A DNA stretch of 64,000 nucleotides from Asterias amurensis (lineage: Eukaryota; Echinodermata; Asteroidea; Forcipulatida; Asteriidae): contig NC_092649.1 in NCBI RefSeq assembly GCF_032118995.1, positions 19,095,832 to 19,159,831 of the forward strand. Direction: 5' to 3'. Both the position numbers and the translations under genes were made by a program. This document shows, piece after piece, positions 32,704 through 42,600 of the stretch (position 1 is the stretch's first letter; each line of letters starts with the position of its first letter). The notes below the pieces were generated by a model. That model made no database searches. It had not been told where the DNA came from and worked only from the letters and a program-made list of their open reading frames with translations.

Positions 32704-33540
32704 AGATCGGAACCCGATCCACAAGGGATTAAACTCCGGTGCTTTACAAAAGCGTGGGTGACGCTTTACAAAAGCGTCTGGGTGACGCTTTACAAAAGTG
32801 TCAGGGTAAGCAGTGCTCCTGTTAGATTTATGAAGGACACTGTCACGTGGGTAGGATGTTTACTTTAAGTGTGTCGTAGTATTTTGTACAAGTTTAAAAC
32901 TTCTTCATTGTCAGCAGTCTAAACCATCTTAAAATTCCGATCAAACTATTTGCAACAAAATCAGATCAAATCAAGATTGATTATATTTACAAGAAGATGG
33001 AGGACAGGAACAAGAAACATTTAAAGTAGAGATCGGACTCGAGATCTACGAGGGATCCATGACGCTTTACAAAAGTGTCCGGATAAGCAGTGCTCCCATT
33101 AGATTTGTAAAGGACACTGTCACGTGGGTAGGGTGTTTACTTCAAGTGTTTTGTAGTATTTTGTACAAGTTTAAAACTTCTTCTTTGTCGACAGTCAAAG
33201 ATCCCCCTTAAAATCCGATCAAATTATTTGTAACAAAATCAGATCAAATCAAGATTGATTAAACTTACGAGAAGAAGATGGAAGACTGGAACAAAAAACA
33301 TTAAAAGTAGAGATCGTACTCGAGATCTATGAGGGATCCATGATGCTTTACAAAAGCGTCTGGGTAAGCAGTGCTCCTGTTAGATTTGTAAAGGACACTC
33401 ACGTGGGTAGGGTGTTTACTTAAAGTGTGCCATAGTATTTAAAACTTGTTCCTTGTCGGCAGTCAAAAATCCACCTTAAATTCCGATCATGTTATTTGTA
33501 ACAATATCAGATCAAATCAAGGTTGATTATTATTTAGTTA
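32655..33540 (+). repeat. tandem copies of the HMG gene's last coding bases and 3' UTR
   Basis: The segment 'agaagatggaagactggaac' through the stop and about 250 bases of UTR occurs three times. The stop-like TAG is at 32701, 33027 and 33308 (spacing 326 and 281). The second and third copies keep the codons for EDW/RNKKHLK-type residues but lie in the UTR. Internal 'acgctttacaaaagcgtc' sub-repeats explain the longer first unit. Confidence 0.9.
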
Positions 33541-33582
33541 TACATGTATCTATGAAGGGCAGGCAATCTTACAATTAGTAAT

Positions 33583-33725
33583 CAAATAATAAACCACAAG
33601 GGTAACTGACTGGGTAAATTTGAAATGGTTTGGGGTTGAGCAAAAACAATTAACAAGAGCAGGATTTGAACCAAGGACCTAAAAGGTCTACTAACTGAGC
33701 TTTTTAGCCCTATGTCGACAGCCTC
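33583..33725 (-). mobile_element. tRNA-derived SINE copy
   Basis: Minus strand: 'gctcagttagtagacc' A-box region and 'ggttcaaatcc' B box, then a body ending 'cttgtggtttatt'. Same family as 51350-51510, 51598-51690, 55905-56030 and 56070-56180. Confidence 0.65.
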
Positions 33726-33939
33726 TCTGTTTTGTCACTGAACAGTATTGACTGCCACCCTAAATCCAAATTAACAATTCAAATATAAACTTGTTTTATG
33801 ATCGTTGTATGTTATATATTTTAGTCAAGTACTTTTTGGAAATGGACAATTAAATTGTCACGATGAAGTTGGAAAGTATATTTTTCTATTTATTCTTTCC
33901 AAAAAAAGATTAATAGTACATTCACTGCCAGCCTCTAGT

Positions 33940-34470
33940 TGACTTATGAGGCCAAACAAAATGGTCGCCTCATAAGGGAGCGTCTTAAAATGTGGGTTTC
34001 AGTTCTAGGCACAAAAGAACATTTTCCTGCAATCCATTGGACCGCCATTGCATTGCAGTACGGGAGCAATCCTACACAAGTGAATTTGAGCATTTTAAAA
34101 AGTTCTTACGGTCCAATGGATTGGTCCATGAGCACGCGTTCGATTAGCTTCCCTGTGTTGACCTTGCGGTGCTCATTCGGGTGAGCCCCTGACAAGAGTT
34201 AATCGGAACGATCACTCGCCCTCTTGTGGTGTCGTCATGCACCTGGGGCAAGCCCCCAAGTGACCCACTCCACAAGCAGGGCACTTGTGGCTGACCCAGG
34301 TGAGCCCCTGGAATGAAGTCGAAGCTATTTGAACGTACTGCGGGCAGACCGGGGTCGACCCAGGAAAGCTAATCGAATGCACCCTGTATCGGATCCGATT
34401 GGATCATTCCTACCATTTTGAATTTTGAAAACGCTCCCATTAGGTGTATGAAATTTCTGGTATTGCCCCA
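33940..34470. repeat. nested inverted-repeat element
   Basis: Inner arms: 'cgttcgattagcttccctg' at about 34137 and its complement near 34360. Outer arms: 'ggagcgtcttaaaat' at about 33979 and 'ttttgaaaacgctccc' near 34423. Reads as one MITE inside another. The open frames here have no domain. Confidence 0.6.
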
Positions 34471-34857
34471 GGGCTTGTGCTGTAGGCAATGCCTTAGTTG
34501 TTTGTTTGGATGATCTTCCAATCAAGGGAACTCTCACAAGGAGATAGAGCCAATCTCTCTCATACAAACATTGGTTTAACGTCTATAATTATGAGTTGTA
34601 CAAATCAAGAAACTGTGAGTCGTTGTGAAATCACAACCTTGTGATAGTAAGTCATTTTACAAATTATGCTTTCAAATTAATAACGATTAGATTAAACATT
34701 CTGTCACCGACTATTTAGAGTTTGTAAACAACTGAGAAATAAAAGTTTATTTATGTTGTAATACCACTATAGCTACTTACAAATAAATAACAAATCTGAA
34801 TAGAAATTTAAGCTTTGTCTATCTAGTTTATTCACATTGTTTACAAATATACAAAGT
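34471..34857. other. AT-rich stretch, nothing assigned
   Basis: No exon, RNA gene or known repeat seen. Confidence 0.45.
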
Positions 34858-34858
34858 G

Positions 34859-35051
34859 GGCCCAATTTCATAGAGCTGCTTAAGCAGAAAAAATATTTCT
34901 TAACAATTCCTGCTTAGCGTATGTGAGCAGGATACCAGTCATAAATAGTACATGTTATAAAGTATGTTGGCTGGTAACCTTATTCTGGTAAGCATAATTG
35001 TGTGTGGTAAGCTTATTTTGTTTGCTTAAGCAGCTCTACGAAACTGAACCC
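34859..35051. mobile_element. MITE family C copy
   Basis: Family C is about 190 bp, palindromic, with ends GGGCCCAATTTCATAGAGCT and 'agctctatgaaattgggccc', and inner pairs around 'gctggtaaccttattctgg'. This copy is well preserved. Other copies lie at about 39442, 43139, 45700, 45913, 46118, 48422, 51928, 52150, 59150 and 60078. Confidence 0.8.
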
Positions 35052-35159
35052 TCGGTGAGTAATTCATTATAGCAGTATACATTTACTTGGATTTCAGTAA
35101 CGCCATCTGTAAATCTACTTGGTGGTTGGAGATTTATTATAATAATACCCCCACCCCCA

Positions 35160-35461
35160 CCCTTTTATATAAAATAACAAACCTGTGAAAATTAAGCCTC
35201 AAAAGGTCATCGGAGTCAGGAGAAAATAACGGGAAAAACCCACCCTTGTTAACGCACGTTTCGCCGTGTCATGACATGTGTTAAAATAAATCCGTAATTC
35301 TCGATATCGAGAATTGATATTGTTATGTTTTCTCAAAAAGTAAAGCAATTCATGGAATAATATTTCAAGGAGGTCTTTCACCATTACCTTCTGTTAACCC
35401 TGTAGGTTATTTGTATCTCTGTGAACTTTTTTTTTTGTCCCGAAACTGCCAATGGCTTTAA
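35160..35461 (+). mobile_element. MITE family B, 5'-truncated
   Basis: Starts within the 'ataaaataacaaacctgtg' block, contains the GATATCGAGAA palindrome, ends 'ccaatggctttaa' with TTAA at 35458-35461. Confidence 0.8.
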
Positions 35462-35544
35462 CATAAAATATGGACTAGTAACAACCCTGAAGAATGACCA
35501 GTGAAATGACAAGCCAACTGATCCGGCTGGCTTATCACTGGGCA

Positions 35545-35905
35545 AAACCTGATAAGGTCAGTCCCCTGACGATGACTAGAGCAAGCTAGTCGAAACATTG
35601 GGACCAATTAAGAACCATAGTAGTAAAGTTAGCAATGACCCTCTACGTTATAAACTAAGAGTAGTACCAGTACTCCCGGCTGATTTCCTACATTCCGCCC
35701 AGGTAGTAGTTAAAAAGCAGGACAGTTCTTTTCAGAGCTGAAAAGTCTCACAAAAACCTACTCCGAGTTAGAAGACTATAACGCAAGACAGTTCTCTAAA
35801 GAACAAAATCTATCTGGCAAGTAGACGCACACATGGTGTTACCGCAAACCAAATGCATGTATATGTATTGATACCTCACCCTGCCATGCCTCAAATCCTA
35901 TAAAC
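35545..35905. mobile_element. SINE-like element ('gatgactagagc' family)
   Basis: Same layout as the 11783-12126 element, from the 'gatgactagagcaagctagt' core (35571) to the 'cctcaaatcctata' end (about 35904). Confidence 0.7.
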
Positions 35906-36061
35906 ATGCTACTTACAATACCAACAATACTTTGTGGTTTAGTGAATGATAAACTATACCAGCCTGCAATAGGTTACACTTCAGAGAAAGTATCTACACA
36001 ATAATACACAATCAACCCACCCTCCTACTAACTGAACATTCAATGTTTTCTATGTGGGAGT

Positions 36062-36513
36062 TTAAAGACACTGGACACTATTGGTAATTATCAAAGACCA
36101 GTCTTCTCACTTGGTGTATCTCAACATATGCATAAAACAACAAACCTGTGAAAATTTGAGCTCAATTGGTCGCCAAAGTTGCGAGATAATAATGAAAGAA
36201 AAAACACCCTCGTCACACAAAGTTGTGTGCTTTTGTAGATGCTTGATTTCGAGACCTCAAAATCTAATTCTGAGGTCTCGAAATAATAGTAATAATAATA
36301 TCCAAGTCTTATATAGTGCACGTATCTACCAAACAAGGTACTCAAGGCGCTGAAACTTACGTCCTTCTTGAAAACTACGTTACTTCAGAGAGAGCCGTGT
36401 TTCACAAGGTTTTATACCACCAATAGCTCCCCATTACTCGTTATCAAGATAAGGTTTTATGCTAATAACTATTTTGAGTACCAGGTTATTACCAATGTGT
36501 CTACTGACTTTAA
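36062..36513 (+). mobile_element. MITE family A with a nested SINE fragment
   Basis: TTAA at 36062-36065 and 36510-36513. At about 36287-36360 the element is interrupted by the 'gtcttatatagtgcacgtat' piece of the Leu/Ser-type SINE, placed directly after the GAGGTCTCGAAAT hairpin arm. Confidence 0.85.
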
Positions 36514-37269
36514 CTCTTGATAATTATATTAACATGTCAAGACTCGGAATGCTTCATGGGCCAGAATCATGCGACATGGAAAGGTTATTGTAACGTCAGT
36601 TTACCTCTTAATATTGCACACGACATAAACATTACTATTATTTTTCTCCTGGAGAAGTATACTGATCGAAACTTTAGTCGTTAACCATTGATTCTTTTCA
36701 GAACCAACACTACTCAAAACGAGATAATCACATGATGTAACCGTAAACTCCTCTGATTCCATCATGCAGAGTTTCAAAATCCGACATTGATACTAATTTG
36801 TTTAGTTTTACTTGAGAGTAAATCCTGTCAGAGACAATTGATTTGACACAAGTCTGTAAATTTCACAAACACAAATCCTTCCACTGTAAATGAGCCCAAT
36901 GTGCAATGCAGTGGCGTTACCAGACATTTTAGTATGGGATGGAAGTAGGAAACAGTGACAATTTCTTTTTCTTCCTTGTGTGGTGTCAGAGTGGGCCATG
37001 GGGGAGAGGGTTCTACTGCACCCCAGCCCTTGAATAATTATCCTAGGTTTTCCTCCAACATCTAAAACTGAAACTTCCTGCATTGTCTTCTCTCCACAGG
37101 GTTATTGGCTAGTACGGTGTTTAAGTTCGCTTTTCTGATAATAACCCTTTGGTTCACAACCAGAATGAATAAATGAATGAATTCCATAAATAAACACAAC
37201 AAAAATTTGGGGGTGGGGATTGGGCGTGTGAAGTATCAAACATTACTGAACTCAACCCACTGTAGTGAA
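36514..37269. other. intergenic, nothing assigned
   Basis: Overlapping minus-strand open frames have no domain. No repeat family recognised. Confidence 0.4.
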
Positions 37270-37520
37270 GTTAATAATGATCCACTAAAAGCGAAGTAGT
37301 AGACCCGGCTGATTTTCTACATTACACCCAGGTAGTATTTTAAAAGCAAGTCATTTCTTTTCAGAACTGAGAAAGCTCCCAAATTCCGAAAATCATCTCT
37401 CCGGTAGAAGAATATAAAGCAAGACAGTACAAACTCTACCTGGCAAGTAGACACACACATTGTGTTACCGCAAACCAAATGTATATTGATACCTCACCAT
37501 GCAATGCCTCAAATCCTATA
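37270..37520. mobile_element. SINE-like element, partial ('gatgactagagc' family)
   Basis: Body of the 11783-12126 family without the core 'gatgactagagc' part. It ends 'cctcaccatgcaatgcctca'. Confidence 0.65.
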
Positions 37521-37574
37521 ATCGTTCTTGTGTGCATTTGTTTTCTCTCGTTAAATGGGTAAGGGATCTAATCA

Positions 37575-37760
37575 GGCCTGACACTTCACGGAGGCAACAA
37601 AGACAATTGCCTCCATGCACCCTGGTCATTGCCTTGGTGCCCGTAAAATACTCCAGTAGAAATTTACAAATTCTCCATAGGGTGCCCTTTACCAGGGAGA
37701 AAATGCCTTGGTGACCTTGCCCTTTCAAAAACGAAGCATACAGGCCTTGCTCTAACCGGG
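37575..37760. repeat. dispersed repeat family D
   Basis: Block 'ggtcattgccttggtgcc' through 'gcccttttaccagggag'-like sequence to 'cgaagcatacaggcc'. An inverted copy is at 61140-61320, and a diverged piece at 37855-37935. Confidence 0.65.
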
Positions 37761-38235
37761 GCAGGAGGGCTCCCACCATCCTTACCCCCTTCTGGTTACG
37801 CCACTGGTGATACTGAGTAGGTAGACAATATGCTAACTAGCCAACCTGATTCTACATGGAGGCAAAAGAGGCAATTTGCCAACATGCCCCTACTCTTTGC
37901 CTTTGTGCCCCTACTCTCTGCCTACGTGCCCTTTAAAAAGTTTCCTAAAAAAATCCTAACCCACCTTTTTAAGGGTCTTGTAGTACGAAACAAATGTCCA
38001 CAGGTTTACATTAAACTTACACGGTTTAAAGATAATGATGTTAGAAAGCTTCCTCTAAATTATTTCTTGCTGGTGTGATTTAGTTTTTGAGGAACGAGTA
38101 AAACAATTTCACAAAAATGTTAGCACCTACAACGGATTTACACTACTCTGCTGAAAACATTGCTCGGTGGTTTTCACTTTTTTTTCTCAAAAACTTGACG
38201 ACTAATGAAGCTGAAACTTCTACAGGTATATTACA
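37761..38235. other. intergenic, weak family D similarity only
   Basis: Diverged family D words (gtgcccctactctctgcc) near 37885-37935. No gene. Confidence 0.4.
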
Positions 38236-38604
38236 TTAAAGCCGTTGGACCCTTTCGGTTCAGAAAAAAAAACAAAGTTCACAAATTTAAACACAACTTA
38301 CAGGGTTTAAAGAAGGCAATAGTGAAAGACTTCTCTTGAAATATTATTCCATGAATTGCCTTACTTTTTGAGAAAACAGCAAAACCTGAAAACAATATAA
38401 ATTAATTACGGATTTATTTTAAACACATGTCATGACACGGCAAAACGCGCGGAAACAAGGGTGGGTTTTTCCGTTGTTTTCTCCCGACTCCAATGACCGA
38501 TTGAGCCTAAACTTTCACAGGTTTGTTATTTGATGTAGAAGTTGTGGTACACAAAGTGTGGGCCTTGGGCAACACTGTTTACTGAAAGGGTCCAATGGCT
38601 TTAA
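38236..38604 (-). mobile_element. MITE family B, full copy
   Basis: TTAA at 38236-38239 and 38601-38604. Left end 'aagccgttggaccctttcgg', right end 'gaaagggtccaatggct'. Its central GATATCGAGAA palindrome is lost. Confidence 0.85.
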
Positions 38605-38679
38605 ATACATCTTTACTCACAGTGAGTAGGGATTCATGACAGGGCAACAAAATTGATTGACAAAAAGTACCAAAACCCT

Positions 38680-39047
38680 TTAAAGGTACACATTGCCTTG
38701 AACCGAACGAGTTGGTCTTTGAAAAGCATTTGGAACCGTTTGTTATGAAATGCATATGGTTAGAAAGATGTTTTAAAAGTAGAACATAATGATTCACACA
38801 AGTATGACTCGTAATTGCAGTTTTCCTTTTACGCCACAAACTAACACGGTCGGCCATTTTATGGAGTCATGGCCGACTGTGTTTCTTCGCAACGTAATAA
38901 GAAAACCAGGCAATTAAGAGGCATGTTCATGTGTATCATTATATTCTACTTTTAAATTATCTATCTAACCATTTGCATTTCTATCAAATGGTTCCAAACT
39001 GTTTTCAAAGACCAACTCGACCGATCCAAGGCAATGTGTTCCTTTAA
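38680..39047. mobile_element. MITE family E, long palindrome
   Basis: TTAA at both ends. The arms 'cattgccttgaaccgaacga' and 'cgaccgatccaaggcaatg' continue inward for about 100 bases each, around a centre with 'cggccattttatgg' and 'tcatggccg'. About 368 bp, non-coding. Confidence 0.8.
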
Positions 39048-39089
39048 GCATCAGTAAAATGCGAGGGAAGAAACTTCTAAGTGTTCTCA

Positions 39090-39668
39090 GCAGGAAGCAG
39101 ATCTTCATTCTAAAGACTTCTCAATCCAGTTTCACTTCCAAAGTGCAGATGGTTTTTCTTCAGAAGGTTGCACTAGAGCTGCATCGTCAAGATTTCTCAA
39201 TTCAGTGACACTTCTCAGTGCAGATTTTTTTTTTCCTGTGCCGTAAAGACTTCTCGATCCAGGTCGCACTAGAGCTGCATCGTCAAGATTTCTCAATTTA
39301 GTTTCACTTCTCAGTGCAGATTTATTTTCTTTCTACGTCGTAAAGGCTTCTTGATCCAGCCCCACTTCCAAGGGGGTGGAGATTTTGTCTTTGATGCGCA
39401 TCGTCAAGACATCTCGGTTCAACTTTTTTTGCCTTTCAACAGGGCCCAATTTCTTAAAGCAAATTTTTTTGCTTAACAAACAAATGCGTGGGTACCAGTT
39501 GCAACAATGTAAACTTGAGTTACGAGTATTGAATTTGGGCTGGTAATCAAATTCTGTTAAGCAAGTTTTTATGCGCTTAGCAAAATGTTATGCTTACAGG
39601 CTTTTTGAAATCGGGCCCTGGTCGCAGTTGATCTGCGTCTTAGAGACTTCTCGAATTCAGCTTCACTT
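39090..39668 (-). repeat. decayed tandem copies of STRIP's last coding segment, in its 3' UTR
   Basis: On the minus strand the coding sequence 'gaagtctttacgacgcagat' (39705-39728 region) recurs past the stop as 'gaagtctctaagacgcagat' about 77 bases on. It recurs again in weaker form near 39400, 39335, 39282, 39240, 39183 and 39108. The units alternate 'tctgcactgagaagtg' and 'gagaagtcttt' blocks. A family C MITE (39442-39619) interrupts the array. Confidence 0.8.
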
Positions 39669-42600
39669 TTAAGTGCAGATTTTGTCTTTCAGCAACAGGT
39701 CCCAGTTGATCTGCGTCGTAAAGACTTCCCGATCCAGCCACACCTCGTAGAAGTGTCGGAACTCCTCCGATAGATCGATCTTCTGGCTGAGAACACTCTG
39801 CAGGTTGTTGTCGACCGGCATGTACTCCGGATCTTTCGTGTTGGTCTGATCGTAGCGTCTGGTGTTGAAACGATCGACGCAAACACGCAGGGCACACTCC
39901 TCCGCTTGGAAATCCCACGGCCGCGCATCCATATCTGAAAAAGGATTGGGAAGAAAACGTGATGAATTTCAAAACCTCCATCGTATTGCCAAGGAGGCCA
40001 AAAAAAACTTTAAGAAGTCGTAGACTTTATTCAAATAATTATTATAATCGGGATTGGAAAAATTCATTGAGCAAATTAAATGGAAGATTATTAACAACAC
40101 TAAGTATTCAAAATGAATTAAGATTAAAGACAAATAAACTAATATATACCTAAATGTATCATAAACAATACTCTACCTAAACAAGAAAAAAAAAAAATAA
40201 TAATAATAATAATAAAAATAATATTCTTTTGATGCAAATTTAACATCTCTTATAATACTCTACCTATTATATATATCGGTTCAGCATTGGTATACACCAA
40301 TGCTAATGATATAGTAATGCCTAAATACTAAAGTCAACAACAAATTAACATTACTAAAAACAGTCATAAAACTAATGTTAAGAGGTTGTAATATAAACAA
40401 TACACAGTGGGAAAAACTAAAAGAGAAACTGCAGTAAAAATCACAATAAAAATTGAAATGAAAATCACAGTAGAAATCACAGTCAAAACACATCAAAAAT
40501 CACAGCAGAAATTGCAGTAGATTCACAGTGAAAATCACAGTAAAAATCACAATTTAAATCACTGCAAAAATCACACTTAAAATAACAGTGGAAATCACAG
40601 TAAAAACACATCAAAAGTCATCAAAAAATTACAATGAAAATCACAGTAGAAATCACAGTAAAAAAGCACACCAAAAATCACAGTAAAAAACACATCAAAA
40701 GTAGAAATCACAGTGAAAAATCACAGTAAAATACACAATGAAAATCACAGCAAAAATCACATCAAAATCACAGTAGAAATCACATCAAAAATCAAAGTAG
40801 AAATCACATCAAAAATCACAGTAGGAATCACATCAAAAATCACAGTAAAAAACACACCAGAAAATCACAGTGAAAATCATAGCAAAAATCGCAGTAAAAT
40901 CACAGTAAATATCGCAGTAAAATCACAGTAAAATCACAGTAAAAATCTGAATAAAAATCACAGTAAAGTCACAGTAAAAACCTCAGCAAAAATCACAGTA
41001 AAATACACAGCAAGATCACAGTATAAATGCTAAAAAGTAGTTAATAACCTCATGTTCCGACCGTAGCAGAATCTTTCTCAAAGGCTCAAAAGAGAAAGAT
41101 TCTGCTAAGGTCAAAACAACAGGCCATACTAACTTTTTTGCATCTTAGTAGCCCCAACAAGAGAAAATATTCTCACCGTTGCCGTACACCCAGTCATCGT
41201 TCAGACGATGGCGGACCTTCTGATAGATTGCTGACATTGTCTTCATGTTGCTCTTCCGCCATTGTCTCCCGAGGTATTTGGTTTGCACCTTAAGGAGTTT
41301 GAGAACGTAAACCTGCATCATGGCTTGCTTGACCTTCAAGGCTCTCTTTAAGATCGGCGCAGACTTGAAGACAACCAGCATCTGGTAACGTCAAAGAGGA
41401 TTTATAATAATATACCGTTCTTATAAGTGTAGTGGTGACATGGCAGGTGGTTTAGAGCATTTTTTTTTTCCTCATTTTTTTTCCACATTTTTTTTATGCA
41501 AGTCTCCAGACACACAAGGTCTGAAGGCCACTTCAAGGTATGGGCTAAAATTATGTTTTGTCCAGAGACCGTTGCCACCTTCTCTTAGGTTTGAAACAGG
41601 GTTACACACTTTACAGTCCATACGGATGTAGGCTTGGGTATCATTGGTCCAAAGCCTGGCCGGTAGAGCAGAAAGCACTACCTCCCCAATTTTACGTAGC
41701 AAGTGTCACGACCAGCATTCAAACCCACACTCTGCTGATCAAACACCGGAGCTTGAATTCGGTGCTCTTAACCGCTCAGCCACGACACGCCACAGTTCTG
41801 CTGGATAAGTCATCAGAGTTTGGGTCTGAATCCCAGTCATGAGCAAAAACTATAATTGCTTCTCTTCACCCAGGGGTATGAATGGGTGCCTGCGAGGGTA
41901 GAGGTGGATCTGATGTATAAAAAAACCTCTGGAGCGCCGTGGCAGCCTAAAGCTGTATACTCCCTAGGAAGCTGAGAAAGATTAAAGGATGTTATTGCCC
42001 AATGACCAGGGCATTAATGTAAAGTGCATAAGCCTTTTTGAGGTATGGCGGACGTGATTGATGCCACTCTCACCATGTTGGTGGTCATTAGGTTTACATG
42101 TAAACAAACATAGTCCCACATACCTTACAGGAAAGTTCTGTATGTTCAAGCACCTTAAGTGTCACTGAATAACGGATATGCGCACTGTATAAGAAGCCAC
42201 TATTATTATTATGTTGCCAGCTTACCATAGTTCTGGAGTGTTTCCATTTGGTGAGTTTGTTGAGGATTCTCAGCAGGTTGATGCAAGAGAAGAGATTCCG
42301 CCAACAGTAAGGAGAAGTGTCACCAGCTTCCTATAAACAAAAAAAACAAGCAAATTATTTGGATGATTATATAAATTTGAATTTGTTTATTTAAAGGTCG
42401 GTACACCTTCGGTAATTGCCAAAGACCAGTGTTCTCACTTGGTGTATACCATCGTAAGCATAAACTAACAAGCCTGTGAAAAGTTGGGCTCAATCGGTCA
42501 TCCTCAAATCTTTTGGTCTTTCGACATAGTAGTCAGACCCTGCCTGAGTGATTTTGGATAATTTGAGGGTTCAGAGGGTGGCAAGGATCACAAAGGGTCA

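Noticed and set aside
37499-38078. Plus-strand frames of 71 and 82 residues
   Set aside because: They fall on family D and SINE-like repeats with no protein similarity that I recognise.
39640-39981. Minus-strand frame of 113 residues at the STRIP end
   Set aside because: Wrong frame of the last STRIP exon. The correct frame ends at 39669.
40430-41035. CRISPR-like regular repeats
   Set aside because: The 12-base units are contiguous with no unique spacers, in a eukaryotic intron. It is a satellite.
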